Shown: positions 35,801 to 50,144, counted from the first letter of the stretch. The stretch is 64,000 bases of DNA from Petrolisthes cinctipes (GCA_033782935.1 JAWQEG010000488.1:868001-932000); one strand, 5' to 3'. The notes: generated by a model from the sequence alone, not told the origin. Translations and numbers: made by a program.

Positions 35801-38800
35801 TCCCAAAACACCCGAAAATTCGATATTTAGAGGTCCCAGAAAGTATCTGTACATGCCTACTCCGTGTTAGTGTATTTTCAAAATACAGGCTAAAAACATA
35901 CTGAAAATCGATCTTTTAGGTGCCCAAAAGTCGATATGTGCATGCATCTTATGTACCCGTTTATATCTCAAATTCTGGCCCTAAACACCCGAAAATTCGA
36001 TATTTTGGGGTCCCAGAAGCGATCTGTACATGCCTACTCCGTGTTAGAGTATTTTCAAAATTCAGGCCCAAAACATGCTGAAAATCGATATTTTTGGTGC
36101 CGAAAGTCAATATGTACCCGTTTATATCTCAAATTCATGCTCAAAACACCCGAAAATTCATTATTTTGGGGTCCCAGAAGCAATCTGTACATGCCTACTC
36201 AGTGCTAGAATATTTTCAAAATATAGGCTAAAAACATGCTAAAAATCGATCTTTTAGGTGCCAAAAAGTCGATATCTCAAATTTAGTCCCAAAACACCCG
36301 AAAATTCGATATTTAGGGGTCCCAGAAGCGATCTGTACATGCCTACTCCGTGTTAGAGTATTTTCAAAATACATGCTCAAAACATAATGAAAATCGATCT
36401 TTTGGGTGCACAAAAGTCGATATGTGCATGCATCTTCAGTACCCGTTTATATCTCAAATTCAGGCTCAAAACACCCGAAAATTCAATATTTTGGGGTTTC
36501 AGAAGCAATCTGTACAGTGTTAGAATATTTTCAAAATATAGGCTAAAAACATGCTAAAAATCGATCTTTTAGGTGCCAAAAAGTCGATATCTCAAATTCA
36601 GTCCCAAAACACCCGAAAATTCGATATTTTGGGGTCCCAGAAGCAATCTGTACATGCCTACTCAGTGTTAGAGTATTTTCAAAATTCAGGCCCAAAACAT
36701 GCTGAAAATTGATATTTTTGGTGCCCAAAGTCAATATGTGCATGTATCTTCTGTACCCGTTTATATCTCAAATTCAGGCTCAAAACACCCGAAAATTCAA
36801 TATTTTGGGGTCCCAGAAGCAATCTGTACAGTGCTAGAATATTTTCAAAATACTGGCCCAAAACATGCTGAAAATCGATATTTTAGATGCCCAAAGTCAA
36901 TATGTGCATGTATCTTCTGTACCCGTTTATATCTCAAATTCAGGCTCAAAACACCCGAAAATTCAATATTTTGGGGTCCCAGAAGCAATCTGTACATGCC
37001 TACACAGTGCTAGAATATTTTCAAAATATAGGCTAAAAACATGCTAAAAATCGACATTTTAGGTGCCAAAAAATCGATATCTCAAATTCAGTCCCAAAAC
37101 ACCCGAAAATTCGATATTTAGAGGTTCGAGAAGGTATCTATACATGCCTACTCCGTGTTAGAGTATTTTCAAAATACAGGCCAAAAACATACTGAAAATC
37201 GATCTTTTAGGTGCCCAAAAGTCGATATGTGCATGCATCTTCTGTATCCGTTTATATCTCAAATTCTGGCCCTAAACACCCGAAAATTCGATATTTTGGG
37301 GTCCCAGAAGCGATCTGTACATGCCTACTCCGTGTTAGAGTATTTTCAAAATTCAGGCCCAAAACATGCTGAAAATCGATATTTTTGGTGCCCAAAGTCA
37401 ATATGTGCATGTATCTTCTGTACCCGTTTATATCTCAAATTCAGGCTCAAAACACCCGAAAATTCAATATTTTGGGGTCCCAGAAGCAATCTGTACAGTG
37501 CTAGAATATTTTCAAAATATAGGCTAAAAACATGCTAAAAATCGATCTTTTAGGTGCCAAAAAGTCGATATCTCAAATTCAGTCCCAAAACACCCGAAAA
37601 TTCGATATTTAGGGGTCCCAGAAGCGATCTGTACATGCCTACTCCGTGTTAGAGTATTTTTAAAATACATGCTGAAAACATACTGAAAATCGATCTTTTA
37701 GGTGCACAAAAGTCGATATGTGCATGCATCTTCAGTACCCGTTTATATCTCAAATTCAGGCTCAAAACACCCGAAAATTCAATATTTTGGGGTCCCAGAA
37801 GCAATCTGTACATGCCTACACAGTGCTAGAATATTTTCAAAATATAGGCTAAAAACATGCTAAAAATCGACATTTTAGGTGCCAAAAAATCGATATCTCA
37901 AATTCAGTCCCAAAACACTCGAAAATTCGATATTTAGGGGTCCCAGAAGCGATCTGTACATGCCTACTCCGTGTTAGAGTATTTTCAAAATACATGCTCA
38001 AAACATACTGAAAATCGATCTTTTAGGTGCACAAAAGTCGATATGTGCATGCATCTTCAGTACCCGTTTATATCTCAAATACAGGCTCAAAACACCCGAA
38101 AATTCAATATTTTGGGGTCCCAGAAGCAATCTCTACAGTGCTAGAATATTTTCAAAATATAGGCTAAAAACATGCTAAAAATCGACCTTTTAGGTGCCAA
38201 AAAGTCGATATCTCAAATTCAGTCCCAGAACACCCGAAAATCCGATATTTTGGGGTCCCAGAAGCAATCTGTACCTGCCTACTCAGTGTTAGAGTATTTT
38301 CAAAATTCAGGCCCAAAACATGCAAAAAATCGATATTTTTGGTGCCCAAAGTCTATATGTGCATGTATCTTCTGTACCCGTTTATATCTCAAATTCAGGC
38401 TCAAAACACCCGAAAATTCAATATTTTGGGGTCCCAGAAGCAATCTGTACAGTTCTAGAATATTTTCAAAATATAGGCTAAAAACATACTGAAAATCGAT
38501 CTTTTAGGTGTTTAAAAGTCGATATGTGCATGCATCTTCAGTACCCGTTTATATCTCAAATCCAGGATCAAAACACCCGAAAATTCAATATTTTGGGGTC
38601 CCAGAAGCAATCTGTACATGCCTACTCAGTGTTAGAGTATTTTCAATATACAGGCCCAAAACATACTGAAAATCTATATTTTAGATGCCCAAAGTCAATA
38701 TGTGCATGTATCTTCTGTACCCGTTTATATCTCAAATTCAGGCTCAAAACACCCGAAAATTCAATATTTTGGGGTCCCAGAAGCAATCTGTACATGCCTA

Positions 38801-38995
38801 CACAGTGCTAGAATATTTTCAAAATATAGGCTAAAAACATGCTAAAAATCAAAATTTTAGGTGCCAAAAAATCGATATCTCAAATTCAGTCCCAAAACAC
38901 CCGAAAATTCGATATTTAGAGGTCCCAGAAGGTATCTGTACATGCCTACTCCGTGTTAGAGTATTTTCAAAATACAGGCCAAAAACATACTGAAA
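32899..38995 (+). repeat. Mixed domain rich in A-A, A-C and B-B joins
   Basis: Order: A 32899 B B 33252 C; A 33576 B C; A 34077 A 34254 C; A 34579 A 34756 C; A 35081 C; A 35406 B C; A 35907 B 36084 (161 bp) C; A 36393 C; B 36708 B 36874 C; A 37198 B C; A 37689 C; A 38014 C; B 38329; A 38495 B C. It is the least regular part of the window. Private variants: tcgatattttaggtgcc at the C start 33428, ggtcctggaagg near 33503, aggttcgagaagg near 37123, aggtgtttaaaagtcg near 38506. Confidence 0.86.
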
Positions 38996-40979
38996 ATCGA
39001 TCTTTTAGGTGCCCAAAAGTCGATATGTGCATGCATCTTCTGTACCCGTTTATATCTCAAATTCTGGCCCTAAACACCCGAAAATTCGATATTTTGGGGT
39101 CCCAGAAGCGATCTGTACATGCCTACTCCGTGTTAGAGTATTTTCAAAATTCAGGCCCAAAACATGCTGAAAATCGATATTTTTGGTGCCCAAAGTCAAT
39201 ATGTGCATGTATCTTCTGTACCCGTTTATATCTCAAATTCAGGCTCAAAACACCCGAAAATTCAATATTTTGGGGTCCCAGAAGCAATCTGTACAGTGCT
39301 AGAATATTTTCAAAATATAGGCTAAAAACATGCTAAAAATCGATCTTTTAGGTGCCAAAAAGTCGATATCTCAAATTCAGTCCCAAAACACCCGAAAATT
39401 CGATATTTAGGGGTCCCAGAAGCGATCTGTACATGCCTACTCCGTGTTAGAGTATTTTCAAAATACATGCTCAAAACATACTGAAAATCGATCTTTTAGG
39501 TGCACAAAAGTCGATATGTGCATGCATCTTCAGTACCCGTTTATATCTCAAATTCAGGCTCAAAACACCCGAAAATTCAATATTTTGGGGTCCCAGAAGC
39601 AATCTGTACATGCCTACTCAGTGTTAGAGTATTTTCAAAATACAGGCCCAAAACATGCTGAAAATCGATATTTTAGATGCCCAAAGTCAATATGTGCATG
39701 TATCTTCTGTACCCGTTTATATCTCAAATTCAGGCTCAAAACACCCGAAAATTCAATATTTTGGGGTCCCAGAAGCAATCTGTACAGTGCTAGAATATTT
39801 TCAAAATATAGGCTAAAAACATGCTAAAAATCGATCTTTTATGTGCCAAAAAGTCGATATCTCAAATTCAGTCCCAAAACACCCGAAAATTCGATATTTA
39901 GGGGTCCCAGAAACGATCTGTACATGCCTACTCCGTGTTAGAGTATTTTCAAAATACATGCTCAAAACATACTGAAAATCGATCTTTTAGGTGCACAAAA
40001 GTCGATATGTGCATGCATCTTCAGTACCCGTTTATATCTCAAATTCAGGCTCAAAACACCCGAAAATTCAATATTTTGGGGTCCCAGAAGCAATCTGTAC
40101 ATGCCTACTCCGTGTTAGAGTATTTTCAAAATACAGGCCCAAAACATGTTGAAAATCGATATTTTAGATGCCCAAAGTCAATATGTGCATGTATCTTCTG
40201 TACCCGTTTATATCTCAAATTCAGGCTCAAAACACACGAAAATTCAATATTTTGGGGTCCCAGAAGCAATCTGTACATGCCTACTCAGTGCTAGAATATT
40301 TTCAAAATATAGGCTAAAAACATGCTAAAAATCGATCTTTTAGGTGCCAAAAAGTCAATATCTCAAATTCAGTCCCAAAACACCCGAAAATTCGATATTT
40401 AGAGGTCCCAGAAGGTATCTGTACATGCCTACTCCGTGTTAGAGTATTTTCAAAATACAGGCGAAAAACATACTGAAAATCGATCTTTTAGGTGCCCAAA
40501 AGTCGATATGTGCATGCATCTTCTGTACCCGTTTATATCTCAAATTCTGGCCCTAAATACCCGAAAATTCGATATTTTGGGGTCCCAGAAGCGATCTGTA
40601 CATGCCTACTCCGTGTTAGAGTATTTTCAAAATTCAGGCCCAAAACATGCTGAAAATCGATATTTTTGGTGCCCAAAGTCAATATGTGCATGTATCTTCT
40701 GTACCCGTTTATATCTCAAATTCAGGCTCAAAACACCCGAAAATTCAATATTTTGGGGTCCCAGAAGCAATCTGTACATGCCTACTCAGTGCTAGAATAT
40801 TTTCAAAATATAGGCTAGAAACATGCTAAAAATCGATCTTCTAGGTGCCAAAAAGTCGATATCTCAAATTCAGTCCCAAAACACCCGAAAATTCGATATT
40901 TAGGGGTCCCAGAAGCGATCTGTACATGCCTACTCCGTGTTAGAGTATTTTCAAAATACATGCTCAAAACATACTGAAA
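38996..40979 (+). repeat. Trimer domain, four A-B-C units
   Basis: A starts are at 38996, 39487, 39978 and 40479. The first two trimers are 491 bp (B with the 10-bp deletion), the last two 501 bp. The A monomers at 39487 and 39978 are both A2 and nearly identical, so this is an A2-B2-Cx trimer repeated in tandem, not the alternating hexamer. Confidence 0.89.
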
Positions 40980-43900
40980 ATCGATCTTTTAGGTGCACAA
41001 AAGTCGATATGTGCATGCATCTTCAGTACCCGTTTATATCTCAAATTCAGGCTCAAAACACCCGAAAATTCAATATTTTGGGGTCCCAGAAGCAATCTGT
41101 ACATGCCTACACAGTGCTAGAATATTTTCAAAATATAGGCTAAAAACATGCTAAAAATCGACATTTTAGGTGCCAAAAAATCGATATCTCAAATTCAGTC
41201 CCAAAACACCCGAAAATTCGATATTTAGAGGTCCCAGATGGTATCTGTACATGCCTACTCCGTGTTAGAGTATTTTCAAAATACAGGCCAAAAACATACT
41301 GAAAATCGATCTTTTAGGTGCCCAAAAGTCGATATGTGCATGCATCTTCTGTACCCGTTTATATCTCAAATTCTGGCCCTAAACACCCGAAAATTCGATA
41401 TTTTGGGGTCCCAGAAGCGATCTGTACATGCATACTCCGTGGTAGAGTATTTTCAAAATTCAGGCCCAAAACATGCTTAAAATCGATATTTTTGGTGCCC
41501 AAAGTTAATATGTGCATGTATCTTCTGTACCCGTTTATATCTCAAATTCAGGCTCAAAACACCCGAAAATTCAATATTTTGGGGTCCAAGAAGCAATCTG
41601 TACATGTCTACTCAGTGCTAGAATATTTTCAAAATATAGGCTAAAAACATGCTAAAAATCGATCTTTTAGGTGCCAAAAAGTCGATATCTCAAATTCAGT
41701 CCCAAAACACCCGAAAATTCGATATTTAGGGGTCCCAGAAGCGATCTGTACATGCCTACTCCGTGTTAGAGTATTTTCAAAATACATGCTCAAAACATAC
41801 TGAAAATCGATCTTTTAGGTGCACAAAAGTCGATATGTGCATGCATCTTCAGTTCCCGTTTATATCTCAAATTCAGGCTCAAAACACCCGAAAATTCAAT
41901 ATTTTGGGGTCCCAGAAGCAATCTGTACATGCCTATTCAGTGTTAGAGTATTTTCAAAATACTGGCCCAAAACATGCTGAAAATCGATATTTTAGATGAC
42001 CAAAGTCAATATGTGCATGTATCTTCTGTACCCGTTTATATCTCAAATTCAGGCTCAAAACACCCGAAAATTCAATATTTTGGGGTCCCAGAAGCAATCT
42101 GTACATGCCTACACAGTGCTAGAATATTTTCAAAATATAGGCTAAAAACATGCTAAAAATCGACATTTTAGGTGCCAAAAAATCGATATCTCAAATTCAG
42201 TCCCAAAACCCCCGAAAATTCGATATTTAGAGGTCCCAGAAGGTATCTGTACATGCCTACTCCATGTTAAAGTATTTTCAAAATACAGGCCAAAAACATA
42301 CTGAAAATCGATCTTTTAGGTGCCCAAAAGTCGATATGTGCATGCATCTTCTGTACCCGTTTATATCTCAAATTCTGGCCCTAAATACCCGAAAATTCGA
42401 TATTTTGGGGTCCCAGAAGCGATCTGTACATGCCTACTCCGTGTTAGACTATTTTCAAAATTCAGGCCCAAAACATGCTGAAAATCGATATTTTTGGTGC
42501 CCAAAGTCAATATGTGCATGTATCTTCTGTACCCGTTTATATCTCAAATTCAGGCTCAAAACACCCGAAAATTCAATATTTTGGGGTCCCAGAAGCATTC
42601 TGTACATGCCTACACAGTGCTAGAATATTTTCAAAATATAGGCTAGAAACATGCTAAAAATCGATCTTCTAGGTGCCAAAAAGTCGATATCTAAAATTCA
42701 GTCCCAAAACAGCCTAAAATTCGATATTTAGGGGTCCCAGAAACGATCTGTACATGCCTACTCCATGTTAGAGTATTTTCAAAATACATGCTCAAAACAT
42801 ACTGAAAATCGATCTTTTAGGTGCACAAAAGTCGATATGTGCATGCATCTTCAGTACCCATTTATATCTCAAATTCAGGCTCAAAACACCCGAAAATTCA
42901 ATATTTTGGGGTCCCAGAAGCAATCTGTACATGCCTACACAGTGCTAGAATATTTTCAAAATATAGACTAAAAACATGCTAAAAATCGACATTTTAGGTA
43001 CCAAAAAATCGATATCTCAAATTCAGTCCCAAAACACCCGAAAATTCGATATTTAGAGGTCCCAGAAGGTATCTGTACATGCCTACTCCGTGTTAGAGTA
43101 TTTTCAAAATACAGGCCAAAAACATACTGAAAATCGATCTTTTAGGTGCACAAAAGTCGATATGTGCATGCATCTCCAGTACCCGTTTATATCTCAAATT
43201 CAGGCTCAAAACACCCGAAAATTCAATATTTTGGGGTCCCAGAAGCAATCTGTACATGCCTACTCAGTGTTAGAGTATTTTCAAAATACAGGCCCAAAAC
43301 ATGCTGAAAATCGATATTTTAGATGCCCAAAGTCAATATGTGCATGTATCTTCTGTACCCGTTTATATCTCAAATTCAGGCTCAAAACACCCGAAAATTC
43401 AATATTTTGGGGTCCCAGAAGCAATCTGTACAGTGCTAGAATATTTTCAAAATATAGGCTAAAAACATGCTAAAAATCGATCTTTTAGGTGCCAAAAAGT
43501 CGATATCTCAAATTCAGTCCCAAAACACCCGAAAATTCGATATTTAGAGGTCCCAGAAGCGATCTGTACATGCCTACTCCGTGTTAGAGTATTTTCAAAA
43601 TACATGCTCAAAACATACTGAAAATCGATCTTTTAGGTGCACAAAAGTCGATATGTGCATGCATCTTCAGTACCCGTTTATATCTCAAATTCAGGCTCAA
43701 AACACCCGAAAATTCAATATTTTGGGGTCCCAGAAGCAATCTGTACATGCCTATTCAGTGTTAGAGTATTTTCAAAATACTGGCCCAAAACATGCTGAAA
43801 ATCGATATTTTAGATGACCAAAGTCAATATGTGCATGTATCTTCTGTACCCGTTTATATCTCAAATTCAGGCTCAAAACACCCGAAAATTCAATATTTTG

Positions 43901-45629
43901 GGGTCCCAGAAGCAATCTGTACATGCCTACACAGTGCTAGAATATTTTCAAAATATAGGCTAAAAACATGCTAAAAATCGACATTTTAGGTGCCAAAAAA
44001 TCGATATCTCAAATTCAGTCCCAAAACACCCGAAAATTCGATATTTAGAGGTCCCAGAAGGTATCTGTACATGCCTACTCCGTGTTAGAGTATTTTCAAA
44101 ATACAGGCCAAAAACATACTGAAAATCGATCTTTTAGGTGCCCAAAAGTCGATATGTGCATGCATCTTCTGTACCCGTTTATATCTCAAATTCTGGCCCT
44201 AAATACCCGAAAATTCGATATTTAGGGGTCCCAGAAGCGATCTGTACATGCCTACTCCGTGTTAGAGTATTTTCAAAATACATGCTCAAAACATACTGAA
44301 AATCGATCTTTTAGGTGCACAAAAGTCGATATGTGCATGCATCTTCAGTACCCGTTTATATCTCAAATTCAGGCTCAAAACACCCGAAAATTCAATATTT
44401 TGGGGTCCCAGAAGCAATCTGTACATGCCTACACAGTGCTAGAATATTTTCAAAATATAGGCTAAAAACATGCTAAAAATCGACATTTTAGGTGCCAAAA
44501 AATCGATATCTCAAATTCAGTCCCAAAACACCCGAAAATTCGATATTTAGAGGTCCCAGATGGTATCTGTACATGCCTACTCCGTGTTAGAGTATTTTCA
44601 AAATACAGGCCAAAAACATACTGAAAATCGATCTTTTAGGTGCCCAAAAGTCGATATGTGCATGCATCTTCTGTACACGTTTATATCTCAAATTCTGGCC
44701 CTAAACACCCGAAAATTCGATATTTTGGGGTCCCAGAAGCGATCTGTACATGCATACTCCGTGGTAGAGTATTTTCAAAATTCAGGCCCAAAACATGCTT
44801 AAAATCGATATTTTTGGTGCCCAAAGTTAATATGTGCATGTATCTTCTGTACCCGTTTATATCTCAAATTCAGGCTCAAAACACCCGAAAATTCAATATT
44901 TTGGGGTCCCAGAAGCAATCTGTACATGTCTACTCAGTGCTAGAATATTTTCAAAATATAGGCTAAAAACATGCTAAAAATCGATCTTTTAGGTGCCAAA
45001 AAGTCGATATCTCAAATTCAGTCCCAAAACACCCGAAAATTCGATATTTAGAGGTCCCAGAAGGGCTCTGTACATGCCTACTCCGTGTTAGAGTATTTTC
45101 AAAATACAGGCCAAAAACATACTGAAAATCGATCTTTTAGGTGCCCAAAAGTCGATATGTGCATGCATCTTCAGTACCCGTTTATATCTCAAATTCTGGC
45201 CCTAAACACCCGAAAATTCGATATTTTGGGGTCCCAGAAGCGATCTGTACATGCCTACTCCGTGTTAGAGTATTTTCAAAATACATGCTCAAAACATACT
45301 GAAAATCGATCTTTTAGGTGCAGAAAAGTCGATATGTGCATGCATCTTCAGTACCCGTTTATATCTCAAATTCAGGCTCAAAACACCCGAAAATTCAATA
45401 TTTTGGGGTCCCAGAAGCAATCTGTACATGCCTACTCCGTGTTAGAATATTTTCAAAATATAGGCTAAAAACATGCTAAAAATCGATCTTTTAGGTGCCA
45501 AAAAGTCGATATCTCAATTTCAATCCCAAAACACCCTAAAATTCGATATTTACGGGTCCCAGAAGCGATCTGTACATGCCTACTCCGTGTTAGAGTATTT
45601 TCAAAATACATGCTCAAAACATACTGAAA
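40980..45629 (+). repeat. A-C dimers interspersed with A-B-C trimers
   Basis: Order: A 40980 C; A 41305 B C; A 41806 B C; A 42307 B C; A 42808 C; A 43133 B C; A 43624 B C; A 44125 A 44302 C; A 44627 B C; A 45128 A 45305 C. Segments repeat at offsets 1,818 (41806 to 43624), 1,828 (40980 to 42808) and 3,322 (40980 to 44302). Shared rare variants: taggctagaaacatgc with atcttctagg (40814/42642), actggcccaaaac with agatgaccaaag (41962/43780), catgcttaaaatcg (41472/44794) and tacatgtctac (41602/44930). The three offsets indicate repeated, overlapping exchange. Confidence 0.85.
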
Positions 45630-47641
45630 ATCGATCTTTTAGGTGCACAAAAGTCGATATGTGCATGCATCTTCTGTACCCGTTTATATCTCAAATTCAG
45701 GCTCAAAACACCCGAAAATTCAATATTTTGGGGTCCCAGAAGCAATCTGTACATGCCTACTCAGTGTTAGAGTATTTTCAAAATACAGGCCCAAAACATG
45801 CTGAAAATCGATATTTTAGATGCCCAAAGTCAATATGTGCATGCATCTTCAGTACCCGTTTATATCTCAAATTCAGGCTCAAAACACCCGAAAATTCAAT
45901 ATTTAGGGGTCCCAGAAGCAATCTGTACATGCCTACTCCGTGTTAGAGTATTTTCAAAATACAGGCCCAAAACATGCTGAAAATCGATCTTTTAGGTGCC
46001 CAAAAGTCGATATGTGCATGCATCTTCTGTACCCGTTTATATCTCAAATTCTGGCCCTAAACACCCGAAAATTCGATATTTTGGGGTCACAGAAGCGATC
46101 TGTACATGCCTACTCCGTGTTAGAGTATTTTCAAAATTCAGGCCCAAAACATGCTGAAAATCGATATTTTTGGTGCCCAAAGTCAATATGTGCATGTATC
46201 TTCTGTACCCGTTTATATCTCAAATACAGGCTCAAAACACCCGAAAATTCAATATTTTGGGGTCCCAGAAGCAATCTGTACATGCCTACACAGTGCTAGA
46301 ATATTTTCAAAATATAGGCGAAAAACATGCTAAAAATCGACATTTTAGGTGCCAAAAAATCGATATCTCAAATTCAGTCCCAAAACACCCGAAACCTCGA
46401 TATTTTGGGGTCCCAGAAGCGATCTGTACATGCCTACTCCGTGTTAGAGTATTTTCAAAATTCAGGCCCAAAACATGCTGAAAATCGATATTTTTTGTGC
46501 CCAAAGTCAATATGTGCATGTATCTTCTGTACCCGTTTATATCTCAAATTCAGGTTCAAAACACCCGAAAATTTAATATTTTGGGGTCCCAGAAGCAATC
46601 TGTACAATGCTAGAATATTTTCAAAATATAGGCTAAAAACATGCTAAAAATCGATCTTTTAGGTGCCAAAAATTCGATATCTCAAATTCAGTCCCAAAAC
46701 ACCCGAAAATTCGATATTTTGGGGTCCCAGAAGCGATCTGTACATGCCTACTCCGTGTTAGAGTATTTTCAAAATACATGCTCAAGACATACTGAAAATC
46801 GATCTTTTAGGTGCACAAAAGTCGATATGTGAATGCATCTTCAGTACCCGTTTATATCTCAAATTCAGGCTCAAAACACCCGAAAATTCAATATTTTGGG
46901 GTCCCAGAAGCAATCTGTACATGCCTACTCAGTGTTAGAGTATTTTCAAAATACAGGCCCAAAACATGCTGAAAATCGATATTTTAGATGCCCAAAGTCA
47001 ATATGTGCTTGTATCTTCTGTACCCGTTTATATCTCAAATTCAGGCTCAAAACACCCGAAAATTCAATATTTTGGGGTCCCAGAAGCAATCTGTACATGC
47101 CTACACAGTGCTAGAATATTTTCAAAATATAGGCTAAAAACATGCTAAAAATCGACATTTTAGGTGCCAAAAAATCGATATCTCAAATTCAGTCCCAAAA
47201 CACCCGAAAATTCGATATTTAGAGGGCCCAGAAGGTATCTGTACATGCCTACTCCGTGTTAGAGTATTTTCAAAATACAGGCCAAAAACATACTGAAAAT
47301 CGATCTTTTAGGTGCCCAAAAGTCGATATGTGCATGCATCTTCTGTACCCGTTTATATCTCAAATTCTGGCCCTAAACACCCGAAAATTCGATATTTTGG
47401 GGTCCCAGAAGCGATCTGTACATGCCTACTCCGTGTTAGAGTATTTTAAAAATTTAGGCCCAAAACATGCTGAAAATCGATATTTTTGGTGCCCAAAGTC
47501 AATATGTGCATGTATCTTCTGTACCCGTTTATATCTCAAATTCAGGCTCAAAACACCCGAAAATTCAATATTTTGGGGTCCCAGAAGCAATCTGTACAGT
47601 GCTAGAATATTTTCAAAATATAGGCTAAAAACATGCTAAAA
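45630..47641 (+). repeat. A-B-A-B-C-B-C-A-B-C-A-B run
   Basis: A 45630, B 45807, A 45983, B 46160, C 46336, B 46484, C 46650, A 46798, B 46975, C 47151, A 47299, B 47476. Markers: cccgaaacctcgat near 46390, gatattttttgtgcc near 46489, caggttcaaaac near 46551, tacaatgctag near 46604, tgctcaagacatactg near 46780. Confidence 0.87.
45840..47090 (+). repeat. Block Q, copy 1, left of the octamer domain
   Basis: Matches 50002-51252 at a constant offset of 4,162, including the rare ggggtcacag (46086/50248), cccgaaacctcgat, gatattttttgtgcc, tgctcaagacatac and gatatgtgaatgcatc. The match ends near 47090, where copy 2 has the 10-bp deletion in B and copy 1 does not. Confidence 0.84.
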
Positions 47642-48976
47642 ATCGATCTTTTAGGTGCCAAAAAGTCGATATCTCAAATTCAGTCCCAAAACACCCGAAA
47701 ATTCGATATTTAGGGGTCCCAGAAGCGATCTGTACATGCCTACTCCGTGTTAGAGTATTTTCAAAACATATTGAAAATCGATCTTTTAGGTGCACAAAAG
47801 TCGATATGTGCATGCATCTTCAGTACCCGTTTATATCTCAAATTCAGTCCCAAAACACCCGAAAATTCGATATTTAGGGATCCCAGAAGCGATCTGTACA
47901 TGCCTACTCCGTGTTAGAGTATTTTCAAAATACATGCTCAAAACATACTGAAAATCGATCTTTTAGGTGCCCAAAAGTCGATATGTGCATGCATCTTCTG
48001 TACCCGTTTATATCTCAAATTCAGTCCCAAAACACCCGAAAATTCGATATTTAGGGATCCCAGAAGCGATCTGTACATGCCTACTCCGTGTTAGAGTATT
48101 TTTAAAATACAGGCCCAAAACATGCTGAAAATCGATATTTTAGATGCCCAAAAGTCGATATGTGCATGCATCTTCTGTACCCGTTTATATCTCAAATTCA
48201 GGCTCAAAACACCCGAAAATTCAATATTTTGGGGTCCCAGAAGCAATCTGTACATGTCTAAACAGTGCTAAAATATTTTCAAAATATAGGCTAAAAACAT
48301 GCTAAAAATCGATCTTTTAGGTGCCAAAAAGTCGATATCTCAAATTCAGTCCCAAAACACCCGAAAATTCGATATTTAGGGGTCCCAGAAGCGATCTGTA
48401 CATGCCTAATCCGTGTTAGAGTATTTTCAAAATAAATGCTCAAAACATACTGAAAATCGATCTTTTAGGTGCACAAAAGTCGATATGTGCATGCATCTTC
48501 AGTACCCGTTTATATCTCAAATTCAGGATCAAAACACCCGAAAATTCAATATTTTGGGGTCCCAGAAGCGATCTGTACATGCCTACTCCGTGTTAGAGTA
48601 TTTTCAAAATTCATCCTCAAAACATACTGAAAATCAATCTTTTAGGTGCACAAAAGTCGATATGTGCATGCATCTTCAGTACCCGTTTATATCTCAAATT
48701 CAGGCTCAAAACACCCGAAAATTCAATATTTAGGGGTCCCAGAAGCAATCTGTACATGCCTACTCCGTGTTAGAGTATTTTCAAAATACAGGCCCAAAAC
48801 ATGCTGAAAATCGATCTTTTAGGTGCCCAAAAGTCGATATGTGCATGCATCTTCTGTACCCGTTTATATCTCAAATTCAGTTTCAAAACACCCGAAAATT
48901 AAATATTTTGGGGTCCCAGAAGCAATCTGTACAATGCTAGAATATTTTCAAAATATAGGCTAAAAACATGCTAAAA
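47642..48976 (+). repeat. Octamer HOR, copy 1 (1,335 bp)
   Basis: C 47642 (135 bp), A 47777, A 47954, B/A hybrid 48131, C 48308, A 48456, A 48633, A 48810 (167 bp); the lengths sum to 1,335. The first C lost 13 bp at its end (tcaaaacatattgaaaatcg). Two A monomers have a C-type second half (ttcagtcccaaaac, gatatttagggatccc), and the monomer at 48131 starts as B2 but continues cccaaaagtcgatatg as A. Confidence 0.88.
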
Positions 48977-50144
48977 ATCGATCTTTTAGGTGCCAAAAAG
49001 TCGATATCTCAAATTCAGTCCCAAAACACCCGAAAATTCGATATTTTGGGGTCCCAGAAGCGATCTGTACATGCCTACTCCGTGTTAGAGTATTTTCAAA
49101 ACATATTGAAAATCGATCTTTTAGGTGCACAAAAGTCGATATGTGCATGCATCTTCAGTACCCGTTTATATCTCAAATTCAGTCCCAAAACACCCGAAAA
49201 TTCGATATTTAGGGATCCCAGAAGCGATCTGTACATGCCTACTCCGTGTTAGAGTATTTTCAAAATACATGCTCAAAACATACTGAAAATCGATCTTTTA
49301 GGTGCCCAAAAGTCGATATGTGCATGCATCTTCTGTACCCGTTTATATCTCAAATTCAGTCCCAAAACACCCGAAAATTCGATATTTAGGGATCCCAGAA
49401 GCGATCTGTACATGCCTACTCCGTGTTAGAGTATTTTTAAAATACAGGCCCAAAACATGCTGAAAATCGATATTTTAGATGCCCAAAAGTCGATATGTGC
49501 ATGCATCTTCTGTACCCGTTTATATCTCAAATTCAGGCTCAAAACACCCGAAAATTCAATATTTTGGGGTCCCAGAAGCAATCTGTACATGTCTAAACAG
49601 TGCTAAAATATTTTCAAAATATAGGCTAAAAACATGCTAAAAATCGATCTTTTAGGTGCCAAAAAGTCGATATCTCAAATTCAGTCCCAAAACACCCGAA
49701 AATTCGATATTTAGGGGTCCCAGAAGCGATCTGTACATGCCTAATCCGTGTTAGAGTATTTTCAAAATAAATGCTCAAAACATACTGAAAATCGATCTTT
49801 TAGGTGCACAAAAGTCGATATGTGCATGCATCTTCAGTACCCGTTTATATCTCAAATTCAGGATCAAAACACCCGAAAATTCAATATTTTGGGGTCCCAG
49901 AAGCGATCTGTACATGCCTACTCCGTGTTAGAGTATTTTCAAAATTCATCCTCAAAACATACTGAAAATCAATCTTTTAGGTGCACAAAAGTCGATATGT
50001 GCATGCATCTTCAGTACCCGTTTATATCTCAAATTCAGGCTCAAAACACCCGAAAATTCAATATTTAGGGGTCCCAGAAGCAATCTGTACATGCCTACTC
50101 CGTGTTAGAGTATTTTCAAAATACAGGCCCAAAACATGCTGAAA
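48977..50144 (+). repeat. Octamer HOR, copy 2 (1,168 bp to the start of block Q copy 2)
   Basis: C 48977 (135 bp), A 49112, A 49289, hybrid 49466, C 49643, A 49791, A 49968, each exactly 1,335 bp from its partner, with the same ggatcc variants (49213, 49390), ataaatgctc and aaaattcatcctc. The eighth monomer (50145) starts the same way but switches to the A1 second half as it enters block Q copy 2. Confidence 0.87.
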
